Shown: positions 1 through 10,620 of the stretch, one piece after another | Layout: each line of letters begins with the position of its first letter | How positions within the stretch are numbered: the first letter of the stretch is position 1 | Origin: Apium graveolens | Lineage: Eukaryota > Streptophyta > Magnoliopsida > Apiales > Apiaceae | Assembly: GCF_009905375.1 (NCBI RefSeq) | Contig: NC_133652.1 | Coordinates: forward strand, 121,107,797 to 121,171,796 | Length of the DNA: 64,000 nt | Direction: 5' to 3' | Translations under genes and position numbers: made by a program | The notes under the pieces: generated by a model | Database searches by the model: none | What the model saw: only the letters and a program-made list of their open reading frames with translations | What the model was told of the DNA's origin: nothing

Positions 1-887
1 GTTCCAGGAGCAGAGAATTCCTGCTTTATTCCATGGTTTTTGCAGAACTCTTCCACAATCAAATTCTTGAACTCAGTGCCATTATCATTCCTTATGATTT
101 TCACAGAGTCATTGACCAATTTATCCAGTTGTTGGACATGATCAATCAAGATAGATGCAGTTTCACTTTTTGTGTGCAAGAAATACACCCATATGTATCT
201 GGTGAACTCATCCACTATAAACATAGCATATTTCTTCTTTGTAATATACATGACATTCACTAGACCAAATAGATCAACATGTAGTAGGTGATAAGGCTCA
301 AGAATTGATGATTCGGTCTTGCTCTTGAATGAAGATTTTCTTTGTTTTGCCTTCTGACAAGAATCACAAAGGCCATCAGGAGCAAATACTGATTTTGGCA
401 GTCCTCTCACAAGATCTTTCTTGACTAGTTCATTTATATTGTTAAAATTTAAATGAGAGAGTTTCTTGTGCCAATTCCAGCTTTCTTCAATTGATGCTCT
501 ACTCAACAGACAGATTGCAGAACCATCAGTACTTGTTGAAAGCTTGGCTTCATAAATGTTACCATGCCTGTATCCTTTCAGAACAACTTTTCCTGTAGAT
601 TTGCTTACAACTTCACAATGTTCTTCAAAGAAATCCACATGATAACCTCTGTCACAGATTTGACTCACAGTCAGCAGATTATGTTTAAGTCCTGAGACCA
701 GAGCTACTCTTTCAATGATGACATTCCCAAGATTGATATTGCCATATCCCAGAGCTTTTCCCATGTTGACATCTCTATAAGAAACACCTGGGCCATCTTT
801 CTCCACAAAGTCTGATAGCAGGGCTTTATTTCCAGTCATATGTCCTGAACATCCACTGTCCAGAACTAGGATGTTCTTCCTGTTGCC
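1..887 (-). pseudogene. B pol fragment: protease and N-terminal half of integrase
   Basis: Reading leftward from 887, the frame is open to the window edge. It starts directly after the gag tail, in the same frame. The aspartic protease motif LDSGCSGHM is intact at about 830-870. It is followed by the pre-integrase zinc-binding region (HKKLSH and CDSCQKAK) and then the integrase core with HVDLFG and DNGTEF, the first two acidic catalytic residues. The third (Glu) would lie beyond base 1. Protease matures the polyprotein and integrase inserts cDNA. No stop is seen here, so this is the best preserved copia pol segment in the window, although its own gag is broken upstream. I call it a pseudogene because the polyprotein as a whole is interrupted. 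Confidence 0.82.
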
Positions 888-2141
888 CTTTAAGTCAGCA
901 GTATCAGAACTGCTATCAGCATTTTCCATCAAGACATAGTTTTCCTCATCCTCAGAATCTGAAGCATCTGTCCAGCTTTTCTTCTTTCTGACAAGAGCCT
1001 TGCCTTTTACACTCTTCCCTTTTCTGTAATCAGGAGATATGTGGCCTTTCTCACCACAGTTGTAGCATTTAACATTTCAGTAATCTCCTCTATCAGACTT
1101 TCCTCCTTTGCCTTCAGATTTTCTGAAACCTTTCTTATAAGGACTTGCACCTTTCCTGGAAAACTTCTTTCCTCTCCTGAATTTCCTGTATGCAATCTTT
1201 GTGATTCCTTTTAACATAAGAGCACACAACTTCATCATCTCTTCATCAGGGTCCATCTCAGGTATACTTTTAGTTTTTAAGTCATCATCACTATCAGAAC
1301 TTGATGACTCAGTATCAGACTTTATGATGAGAGCTTTTCCATTGCCTTTCTTTGAGGCAGCAACTTTGGGACTTTCCTCCTCAGCCACAAAGGCAACTTT
1401 CCTTGACTTTCTTCCATTCCTCTTGCTTCTTTGTTCCATCTCAAGTTCATGAGTCTTGAGCATCCCATAAATTTCATCAAGATTTGTTTCATCAAGATTA
1501 TAGTTGTCTCTTATTATTGTGGCCTTCAAATCCCATCTTTCAGGAAGAGCTAACAGGAATTTAAGATTTTAATCTTCAATATCATACTCTTTGTCAATTA
1601 GTAACAAATCATTCAACAGTTTGAAAAATCTGTCATATAAATCAGTTAATGACTCATCAGGCTTTGAGTCAAAATGCTCATACTCTTGAGTGAGTATTGT
1701 CTTCCTGTTCTTCTTGATTGAATCAGTTCCCTGACACCTTGTTTCCAAAGCATCCCATATCTCTTTTGCAGTCTTGCATTGAATTACCCTATTTGACATG
1801 ACATTATCAATGACACTATGCAGCAAGTGTCTTACCTTTGCATCCTTTGCAATCGATGAGATATCTTCAGCAGTGTAATCACTTTTCTCCTTTGGTACAG
1901 ACTTTGCTGGCTGACCTGCAACTTCCACAGAGAGTTTGGTTGGCATATGTGGTCCTTCATTAATCCTGTCGAGATATTCTGGATCTGTAGCTTCCAGAAA
2001 CATAGCCATCTTCACTTTCCATATGGAATACTCAGAAGGTCTCAACATGGGAACTCTTATAGTCTCACATCGACTATGGGTTATGGTTTTTGGAGTTTCT
2101 TCAGTTTTGGTGGGCTTGGTTGGAGTTTCTTCTTCATACAT
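888..2141 (-). pseudogene. B gag (capsid/nucleocapsid), two in-frame stops, short form without the internal segment
   Basis: Gag forms the virus-like particle and binds RNA. The ATG at 2141 follows the primer-binding site by about 40 nt. The first 200 residues are the copia gag domain (PSEYSIWKVKM, AKEIWDALETRCQG). An acidic-serine region follows, then a zinc knuckle at about 1068-1026 (CYNCGEKGHISPDY) whose last Cys is Tyr. Stops interrupt the frame at 1569-1571 and 1077-1079; the frame is otherwise continuous through 888/887 into protease. Compared with element C, B lacks a segment of about 1.09 kb between residues DLK and GNRK, exactly at GT...AG boundaries (see findings). Confidence is high for gag, moderate for the splicing reading. 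Confidence 0.85.
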
Positions 2142-2182
2142 GATTGTTTTTGGATCTTAAACTGTATGTGTGTTAACAGATA

Positions 2183-2194
2183 GTTCTGATACCA
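2183..2194 (-). other. B primer-binding site (initiator Met-tRNA)
   Basis: On the minus strand the 12 bases TGGTATCAGAAC lie two bases inside the LTR. They match the usual iMet-tRNA site TGGTATCAGAGC with one change. This is where the tRNA would prime minus-strand DNA synthesis. Confidence 0.85.
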
Positions 2195-2196
2195 CT

Positions 2197-2813
2197 TGTT
2201 AGGTCACACACTATAGAAGGGGGTTGAATACAGTGTTTACTACAATCAAATCGAATATAAGAACTCAAGTAACATAACACAAATTTTATTCAACACAATA
2301 AACTCTGTTACAAAGAACTGTTCTCTCTCAGTGATGAACAAATTATCACGAGAGCTGCTAGGGTTACAAAGAATAATAACTTCAATAATGATAACACATA
2401 TAGTGTAAACCCTATGTCTGTGTTTATATACTACACAGTTACAAGATAATGTTATAATTGATATGGAATATAATTCTGCTTCCTAAAATATATCAACTAG
2501 TTATCTTTTCTTCCAAGTATTCTATTCTTCATAGAATTCCTTCTTCATGAATATTTCTTCTTGTATTTGTCTTGATCTTCTTTCCTTTCAATCAGCCGCC
2601 TGCCTTATCTGAAAGTCTCCTTAAGTCCTGATATTATCTCCTGATGAATATCTTATGATATCTTAAGTTCTGATAACTTAAGTTCTGATATCTTAAGTCC
2701 TGACTTCAGTATAAGTACTGATTTCCAGTTAAGTACTGATTTATCCTGTTAAGTAAGATCTGAAAACTTAAACACAAGTCATATTATCCATGACATCATA
2801 AATATATCTAACA
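2197..2813 (-). repeat. B 5' LTR (617 bp)
   Basis: On the minus strand it begins TGTTAGATATATT and ends GACCTAACA, the same termini as the LTRs of C (18002-18620, 45469-46088) and A (51247-51805). It carries the family's clustered CTTAAG / TCAGAACTTAAG short repeats in the U3 part, a TATATAA box, and a CAACCCCC stretch near its end. Confidence 0.9.
2424..2430 (-). promoter_or_regulatory. B LTR TATA box
   Basis: TATATAA on the minus strand, in the same context (TAGTATATAAACACAG) as in the C LTRs. It is the likely core promoter of the element, with U3 upstream. Confidence 0.6.
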
Positions 2814-3029
2814 TATTATTATCAAATAAAACCTTCTTTAAAGAAAGTTAGTGTAATTCCTTCTAGTGTAAAGTCTGATGCAAAGTCTGATATAAAATTT
2901 GATAAACAGCATGTTAGCATAAACTCTGAAACTAAATCTACTGCAAATGCTAACAAACTTAAAAAGGCCAAAGGATCCAAGCAAGTCTAGGTCCTTAAAA
3001 CTAACCAATAGTGGTCTTTGTGATTGCAG
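2814..3029 (+). other. A: 3' end of the putative gag-pol intron
   Basis: The gag frame is readable here (it ends at TNQ then TAG), with an extra TAG just before. The stretch finishes with CTAAC, a pyrimidine-rich run and TTGCAG at 3024-3029, just before the protease exon at 3030. Element C has the same TAG and TGA stops and the same TTGCAG. The CTAAC lies about 25 nt from the AG, a normal branch-point distance. Element B lacks this segment altogether. B itself inserted into this putative intron of A. Confidence 0.5.
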
Positions 3030-4307
3030 GGCAATAGGAAAAACATCCTAGTTCTGGACAGTGGATGTTCAGGACATATGACTGTAAATAAAGCCCTGTT
3101 ATCAGACTTTGTGGAGAAAGCTGGCCCAGGAGTTTCTTATGGAGATGGCAACATGGGAAATACTTTGGGATATGGCAATATCAATCTTGGGAATGTCATC
3201 ATTAAATCAGTATCTCTTGTCTCAGGACTTAAACACAATCTGCTAAGTGTGAGTCAAATCTGTGACAGAGGTTATCATGTAGATTTCTTTGAAGAACACT
3301 TTGAAGTTGTAAGTAATTTTACAGGAAAAGTGGTTCTGAAAGGTTACAGACATGGTAACATATATGAAGCCAGACTTTCAACAAACTCTGATAGTTCTGC
3401 AATCTGTCTGTTAAGTAGAGCATCAATTGAAAAAAAGCTGAAATTGGCATAAGAGACTCTCTAATTAAAATTTCAACAATATAAATGAGCTAGTAAAGAA
3501 AGATCTTGTGAGAGGACTGCCAAAATCAGTATTTGCTCCTGATGGCCTTTGTGATTCATATCAAAAGGCAAAACAAAGAAAATCTTCATTTAAGAGCAAA
3601 ACTGAATCCTCAATTCTTGAGCCTTATCACTTATTGCATGTTGATCTATTTGGTCCAGTCAATGTCATGTCCATTTTAAAGAAGAAATAAGCTATGGTTA
3701 TAGTGGATGAGTTCACAAGATACACTTGGGTGTATTTTTTGCACAAGAAGAATGAAACTGCATCTACTATAACTGATCATGTCAGACAGCTGGATAAGTT
3801 GGTTAAAGATTCTGTTAAAATAATAAGAAGTGATAATGGCACTGAGTTCAAGAATTCAATCATGGAAGAGTTTTGCAAAGAACGTGGAATAAAGCAGGAA
3901 TTTTTTGTACCTGGAACTCCACAGCAAAATGGAGTTGTAGGAAGAAAGAACAGGACTCTCATTGAAGCTGCACGAACTATGCTTGATGAAGCAAAGCTGC
4001 CACCCTATTTTTTGGTTGAAGCTGTGCAGACTACTTGTTTTACACAGAATGCTACACTCATAAACAAGCATGGAAAAACACCATATGAGATTGTAAAGAA
4101 AAAGAAGCCAAATCTGAAATACTTTCATGTATTTGGATGCAAGTGTTTTGTTCTTAAGACTAATCCTGAACAGCTGTCAAAATTTGATCTAAAAGTTGAT
4201 GAAGGAATTTTTGATGGATATCCATCTCCACAAAAGCCTTTAGAGTCTACAATTTAAGAACAAGGGTTGTCATGGAATCTATCAATGTAACTTTTGATGA
4301 TAAAAAG
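3030..4307 (+). pseudogene. A pol part 1: protease and integrase, broken
   Basis: Aspartic protease motif LDSGCSGHM is intact. An extra A near 3430 shifts the frame after CLLSRASIE. The pre-integrase region and integrase core follow (GLCDSYQKAK, with one zinc-ligand Cys replaced by Tyr; HVDLFGP; DNGTEF). A tyrosine codon is now TAA at 3688-3690. At the third catalytic position the family's VVERKNR reads VVGRKNR, so the essential Glu of the D,D-35-E triad is Gly. Another one-base change near 4225 shifts the frame again. G1 then cuts the region at 4307. Integrase from this copy could not work. Confidence 0.85.
4303..4307 (+). repeat. G1 target-site duplication, left copy (AAAAG)
   Basis: AAAAG here and at 15781-15785 flank G1 exactly. 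Removing G1 plus one copy restores A's sequence as seen in C near 36,240. Because the LTR edge is A/T-rich, the repeat could be read as up to 8 bp (ATAAAAAG). Confidence 0.88.
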
Positions 4308-6189
4308 TGTGACGGTCTCAACCCCGGGGTCAGGGGCTGACGTCACCAAAAATATGACAAACTACAACATAAACTACTAAATAAACTTTATTATAACACA
4401 CGACCCCAAACCAGGAGCCGATGCAGGTTCAAGTATCATTTAGGTTACAAAGCAATACTAACTTATTCAAATTTAGACATCCTCACTTATTACAGCACCT
4501 CATCAGACCTCAGGGTCTGATACAAACTACCTTATAGGAGCCAGGACCGGAGGTGGCTGACACTCTACGCTGACCTACTCTTATAGACATCTGCAATAAA
4601 TAAATACAAAATAAGCTGCAAGGGTGAGCAATCCATTGCTCAACAATACCTCTATACGAATAACCATTAAACAGGATGTATAAAAATAGTATAGGAACAG
4701 ATATCAAACTAGTTTACTAAAAATCCGTAAAACAGGTATAAACGGATATCAAAACTAGCATGCTCTGCAAAATAATATCATCTATAGTGTGCTGTGTCAA
4801 AATACCAGAGTTCAATTTTAGCATGCGATTTCCTTTTCAAAACCACTGTCCATTGCTGGACCCATAAATCATCTGTCCCGTCACGGGGACCATAAACTAT
4901 TTGTTCCGTTACGGGAACCACTAAACCAAAGTTAGATATAAACGTGGATGAATTCTAGGGACGGCTAATCAGTCTATCCCATCACAAATTTGTTCCAGAA
5001 CTCAGAGACTAGCTAGGTCTCTGTCATGCTGGACTAAGCGGCCTACTAGTGCGCACATCGGACTTAGCCTCTTACGCAACCATGCTAGGCCATTACCTAA
5101 TAACGGGCCTCATACGCCACTGACCATCCAATATCTGATTCATTTTTTTTATCCAGTTTCCAAAATCATTTACACCTATCTCTTTTTAAAAGATTACATC
5201 ACACATTCTAAAAATCCCTTTTTAATTTTTAATCACAATCTAGAGATAGGTATTTTCAGAAATTACTTTTTCCTCAAAACATCAGTTGATAAAACATATT
5301 TAAATACGGGGAATACATAACTCAAAACGTTCTGTTCCAGTACGTAATTTAAATCAACTATTCATATATACTGAACTGTAAAAGATTAGTTCAGGGGTAC
5401 TTGCCTTGCAAAACTTTGTACTAACACTGGCTTGACTCTAATTGACTTCCACTACTGGGTCCTTCGACTCGAACCTACGAAATCGAAACAACCTAGGTTA
5501 AACGACCGATTATGCTTGACTTTTCCTCACTAACTAATTACCCAACGATATAATTCCCGACTCGTATGTATATTAATAATAATAATATATACGCCATAAT
5601 AGTGCACATAACAATCATGGGTCAATTTGTATTAAACGAGATATATACACTCGATTCGTAATTTAAGGTAATTTTTAGAAAAATTTTGACAGCAACTCCT
5701 CTGTTTATAGGCCTACCCGTCGAAACATCAATCGACGTCAAATCCCAACAAAATCAATTCGAATCGTCACATAACTAAATTTTTAGTCCCGAAAACAATT
5801 TATACAAATTATTTTATTTATTAAAATATTTAGGACTCAGAACAGGGTCATCACCGTCCACCGCGCGCTCGTAAAAGAATTCATCGCGCGCGGTGGCAAA
5901 ATTTATTGGTGCCCGAAAATATACGGGTGTTCGAATAAATTTCACCGATTATTCAAAAATAATTTACGCACAAATTATTAGTGATATCACGAATATTAAT
6001 CAGACAATTCCTGCACAAAAAAGGATTAAAATCAATTAATAAAATAATAAATTCCTGCACACAAACTGCGTACAAACACACAGCCGCACGTGTAATTCAC
6101 GCGCCACCAGAACCACCCCAAACTGAAGCAACAGTAGCACCAAAACACTCACACAAACAATACACACACAAATATATATACATACATAC

Positions 6190-6235
<46 letters not shown>

Positions 6236-7139
6236 GAGAGACAGGGACTGAGCAGCCGGAAAACACACCGGAAAACAACGACGGAATAACAGGGCAAGAG
6301 ATAAACGAAGAGGGGAGGAAGAAGACGGAGAAGATGAAGAAGAAAGAGAGAGAATCGGAGGAATAAGGAGAGTTCGACAGAGAGGTAAGAGAGATAGTGA
6401 GGCACCGGCGAAGAACAGGGGGGAGGGGGGTGTTGTTATTTTTTTTTTCTTTTTTTCCTCCGCTAGCCACGTATCAGGACAATTTGCCAACTGCTAACAC
6501 GTGTCCTGCTCCTGCTTCTAGGCCCGGTTTTATCTCGAAAGTGAATTTTAACGAATAACTTTTGCGAGTAAAATATTCCGGAAAAATGCCAAACATATTT
6601 TAAAATTTCCTGGATAATAAAATACAATAAAATTAGAATTCCACAATTTTTAAATCATTTTTAAATCGCACCTTATACCCGCAATTAACGATTAAACGAA
6701 ACAATATGCGTGTGAACTTAATCCCGAAAATCTCCAAAATAAATTTAAAATTCTCAGAATATTGTACACATAATAAAATATGAGTTTCATAATTTTTGAA
6801 GAATCCTAGAATTAAATATGGATTTTACAGTTTAAATGAATTCAGAAAATCATTTAAGAATAAATAATTAGCAGAATATTAAGTTGTAAATTTTATAAAA
6901 TCCCAAAGATAATCATTAAGATTATAAAATAATAAAAACAATTTTAGAGACAACCCAAATAAATTTTGAAAATAGGATTGTCATAAAATCACTTTTTGGA
7001 AGCGAAACAAAAATAAAGTGGTGCAACAATTAATCATAAAAACACATCACGCAATCCAACAATCACATATAAACAATGATAAATAGAACATGGAGACCAT
7101 AATTGATTTAAATATTACGAAAATATACGAGTCGTTATA
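4308..7139 (-). repeat. G1 3' LTR (2832 bp)
   Basis: On the plus strand it runs TGTGACGG...GTCGTTATA; the minus-strand element therefore begins TATAACG and ends CGTCACA. The partner is 12956-15780. It is bounded inside by the polypurine tract. It contains a (TA)n microsatellite. ORFs in it (for example 6036-6490 minus) are low-complexity and not credible. Confidence 0.92.
6192..6233. repeat. (TA)n microsatellite in the G1 3' LTR
   Basis: About 21 TA units preceded by CATACATACG. The partner LTR has only a short run at the equivalent place (about 14838-14851), so the tract changed length after insertion. Confidence 0.9.
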
Positions 7140-7150
7140 TCCTTCCCCCC
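7140..7150 (-). other. G1 polypurine tract
   Basis: GGGGGGAAGGA on the minus strand abuts the 3' LTR. It is the expected primer for plus-strand DNA synthesis. G3 has the same tract at 57036-57046. Confidence 0.85.
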
Positions 7151-7179
7151 AGAAAAAGATTCTGTCCTCAGAATCTTAA

Positions 7180-8940
7180 CTAATCAAATAAGTGAGGATA
7201 TTTGTCAAGCATATCTGATTTTAATTCCCAGGTAAACTCTTCTACCCTAGGGTTTCTCCAAAGTACTTTAACTATAGGGATAGATTTATTCCTAAGTATA
7301 CGCTCCTTACGATCTAATATATGGATTGGCTGCTCCACATAGGATAAATCTGATTGAAGCTCGATCGGTTCTTATTCAATTACTTGATTCGAGGAAGGAA
7401 TATACGGCTTCAACATGGACACATGAAATATATTATGAATGTGCTGCCACTACGGGGGTAGAGCTATCTCGTATGCAACTTTTTCTATTTGTTTCAAAAC
7501 TTCGAATGGTCCTATATATCTCGGACTTAGTTTACCTTTCTGAAAGAATCGAACCAATCCCTTCCATGGCGAAACTTTTAGTAATACCAATGATCCTATT
7601 TCAAAACTTATGTCCTTTCGATGTAAATCTGCATTCTTTTTCTGTCTATCCTGAGCGGCTTCCAATCTTTTCCGAATTAACACCACTGCTTCTTTTTTTT
7701 GCTGTACTAATTTAGGTCCTTACACTTTCTTTTCTCCTACCTCATCCCAATACAGAGGTGATCTACAGTTTCATCCATATAAAACTTCGTAGGGTGGCAT
7801 TCCAATGCTGGCATGGTAGCTGTTATTATAAGAAAATTCTATTAACGGTAAATGATCATCCGAACTTCCCTTGAAATCTAAAGCACATACCCTTAACATA
7901 TCTTCGATCGTCTGAATCATTCTCTCACTTTGGCCATCAGTTTGAGGATGATAAGCGGTGCTCATATTTAACTTAGTTCCTAAATACTCTTGAAACTTTG
8001 TCCAAAACCTCGAATTAAATCTTGGATCTCGATCTGATACTATAGACACAGGTACCCCATGCTTGGTAACTATCTCATCTAAATATATTTTAACTAGCTT
8101 TTCCAGAGAATACATTTCGTTAATCGGAAGAAAATGCGCTGATTTGGTCAATCTATCAATGATCACCCAAATGGCATCGTGATTCGATCTTGTCTTCGGC
8201 AAGCCCACCACGAAATCCATTGCAATCTCTTCCCACTTCCACTGTGGAATCTCCAGAGGCTGCAACAATCCACTAGGCCTTTGATGCTCTACTTTTACCA
8301 TCTGACACACGTGACACTTTCTAACCCAATCCGCAATCTCCTTTTTCATTCCTGGCCACCAGAAGTGCTTCTTTAAATCTTGGTACATCTTCGTGCTACC
8401 AGGGTGAATAGAAAACCTAGAATTGTGTGCTTCGTGCAATATTTCATTCTTCAGTTCTGCTATATTAGGAATCCAAATGCGAGAGGAAAACCTAAATAAA
8501 CAGTGGTTATCCTTTTGAGTATATAATTCTTCTCCTGTCAGATCTTCCAATTCTTGTTCCATCACTCCTTCTTGACACCTTTTAATCTTTTCCATTAACG
8601 CTGGATGGAAAGTAATCTCGTATAGTTGCTCCTGACCTTCACTTGATACTTGAACTTCAATTTCCATCCTTTCTAAATCTCGGGCTAATTTATCCGCGAT
8701 ACGAACCATATTTAATTTCTCTTTTCTACTTAAGGCATCAGCCACCACATTGGCCTTACCTGGGTGATAATTAAATGAACAGTCATAGTCCTTAATCAAT
8801 TCCAACCATCTCCTTTTTCTCATGTTTAAATCCTTTTGGGTGAATATATACTTTAAGCTTTTATGATTCGTATAGATATCACATTTCTCTCCGTAAAAGT
8901 AATGATGCCATAACTTCAAAGCAAACACTATAGCTGCCAA
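7180..8940 (-). pseudogene. G1 integrase with C-terminal chromodomain, broken by stops
   Basis: A single frame from 8940 to a TAG at 7180. It begins in RNase H ([14 protein letters not shown]), then has the integrase zinc-binding module ([13 protein letters not shown]; intact His/Cys ligands). The catalytic core follows with [16 protein letters not shown] and DGQSERM, giving D, D and E. The C-terminal part has GPFEVL and a chromodomain-like end (VKVLWRNPRVEEFTWE) typical of chromoviruses, which is thought to guide insertion to heterochromatin. Stops interrupt it at 7771 (TGA, probably from CGA), near 7450 (TAG) and once more in the linker before the chromodomain (TAA). Confidence 0.88.
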
Positions 8941-8944
8941 CTCA

Positions 8945-10620
8945 AGATCATGAACTGGATATTTCTGCTCATGGGGCTTTAACTACCTAGACGGCAATAA
9001 CCTTATCATGTTGCATTAGCACACAACCTAATCCTTTGAGAAACGCATCACTGTAAATTACGAAATTCCCTGTTTCATCTGGTAATGGTAACACTGGTGT
9101 TGTCACTAGTCTTTTCTTTAGCTTTTGGAAGCTTTCTTCACATTTCTCCGTCCAAACAAATCTCTCATTCTTTTGGGTCAGCTTGGTCAACGGGGTTGCA
9201 ATCTTGGAAAAGTCCTTCACAAATCTTCGGTAATAGCCTGCTAATCCAAGAAAGCTTCTAATTTCTGTCGGGGTCTTCGGTTGCTCCCATCTGGATACCG
9301 CTTCAATCTTCGCAGGATCTACCTTAATACCATCCTTACCAGCTATATGACCTAAAAACTGGATTTCCTCCAACCAAAATTCACATTTTGAGAACTTAGC
9401 GTATAATTGTTTTTCTCTCAACCTTTGTAATGCAATCCTTAGATGTTCGGCATGGTCGTCTTTGGTCTTTGAGTAGATGAGGATGTCATCAATAAATACA
9501 ATAACAAACTTATCCAGATACTCCTTATACACCCGGTTCATTAAATCCATAAAAGCTGCTAGCGCATTAGTCAATCCGAATGACATCACTAGAAACTCGT
9601 AATGGCCATACCTGGTTCGAAAGGCAGTCTTCGGTATATCTTCAGGCTTGATCTTCAACTGATGATAGCCCGATCTTAAGTCGATCTTGGAAAAATAACA
9701 TGCTCCCTTCAATTGATCAAACAAATCATCAATCCTGGGTAGGGGATACTTATTCTTGATAGTTAACTTATTCAATTCTCGATAGTCAATACACAATCTC
9801 ATGCTTCCGTCCTTCTTTTTCACAAACAACACTGGCGCACCCCACGGGGATACACTTGGTCTAATTACCCCTTTATCCAAAAGTTCCAGAAATTGTTTAG
9901 CTAGCTCTTTCATTTCTACTGGGGCCATACGGTAAGATGCCTTTGAAACTGGTTCTGCTCCCGGAATTAAATCAATAGAAAACTCAATCTCCCGATCGGG
10001 TGGTAATCCTGGTAACTTGTCTGGAAACACATCTGAAAATTCACTAACTACTGGAATTTCCTCCAATCCGGGTACCTTCTTCTCAGTGTCCATCACATGG
10101 GCTAAATACGCATCGCATCCTTGTCTTAACAGCTTCCTTACTTTCAGTATCGAAAGAAATTTCTTTTCCTGCTTCTGTCCTTGATAAATTATCCTTTTGT
10201 TATCTTCTATATATAACGGAAGTTTCTTTTTCTTGCAATCAATATTTGCCTTATGCTGGGACAACCAATCCATTCCTAGAATTACATCAAACTCTCATAA
10301 CTGAAAGGGTATTAAATCCACTGAAAAGAAATGCCCATAAATTTCTATTTGACATCTAGGACAAAACTGGTTTACTGAAACTTTATCCTGATTAGCTACC
10401 TCCATAGACAAGGGCTCATTTAGATCCTTCAACATCAAATCCATTTTACTTACACATTCTTTAGATATGAAAGACTTAGACGCTCCCGAATCAAATAAAA
10501 CTTTAACAGGCACGAAATTTAGAAAAAGCGTACCTGCAACCACATCTGAATCTTGAGCATTAGACCTCTTGGTCATTTTAAAGGTTCTGGCTCTTGCTGT
10601 GCTAGTTGCTAGTCCTTGAG
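8945..10620 (-). pseudogene. G1 protease, reverse transcriptase and RNase H, broken
   Basis: Protease has LFDSGASKSFIS at about 10,475-10,500. A Gly codon is TGA at about 10295, then the frame continues to 8987. RT is nearly intact: [28 protein letters not shown] (first catalytic Asp), SFGLTNA and FIDDILIYS (about 9483-9500), with [11 protein letters not shown] in the connection. RNase H starts at [14 protein letters not shown]. Just after KVIA a small deletion and a CAG-to-TAG-like stop break the RNase H frame near 8980, separating it from the integrase frame. Confidence 0.88.

Larger units (their letters stand above)
1..2813 (-). mobile_element. Element B: SIRE-like Ty1/copia retrotransposon, 5' portion, cut by window edge
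   Basis: Read on the minus strand this is LTR, primer-binding site, gag, protease and the start of integrase, running off the left edge. The LTR boundary at 2813/2814 is clear because the bases from 2814 onward continue the sequence of another copia element (A); the same stretch is uninterrupted in element C near 20,797. B therefore inserted into A. The proteins and LTR are of the same family as A and C. The target duplication cannot be tested because the other end is outside the window. The order gag-PR-INT and the glycine-rich TNT1-like protease context mark it as Ty1/copia. Confidence 0.9.
2814..4307 (+). mobile_element. Element A, piece 1: SIRE-like copia interior (gag tail, protease, integrase)
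   Basis: This is the first visible piece of a forward copia element whose 5' LTR and gag lie left of B, outside the window. It ends inside the integrase region, where G1 inserted. The continuation resumes at 15786 and again at 46094, ending in A's own 3' LTR. The joins are confirmed by alignment by eye with element C, which carries the same interior without G1. Confidence 0.88.

Noticed and set aside
3024..3029. Gag-Pol expression by stop-codon readthrough at the shared TAG
   Set aside because: A second stop (TGA) follows 12 nt later in the same frame and the TAG lacks a CAR-YYA context; splicing explains B's structure better.
3777..4128. Antisense ORFs opposite the integrase and RT regions (also 16428-16790, 36875-37162, 21633-21998)
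   Set aside because: They mirror conserved coding on the other strand and have no features of their own.
6036..6490. Overlapping minus-strand ORFs of 100-144 codons in the G1 LTR (again at 14745-15113)
   Set aside because: They run through the (TA)n and purine-rich tracts in several frames at once, with low-complexity YIYIYI and LLPSSS products; a composition artefact.
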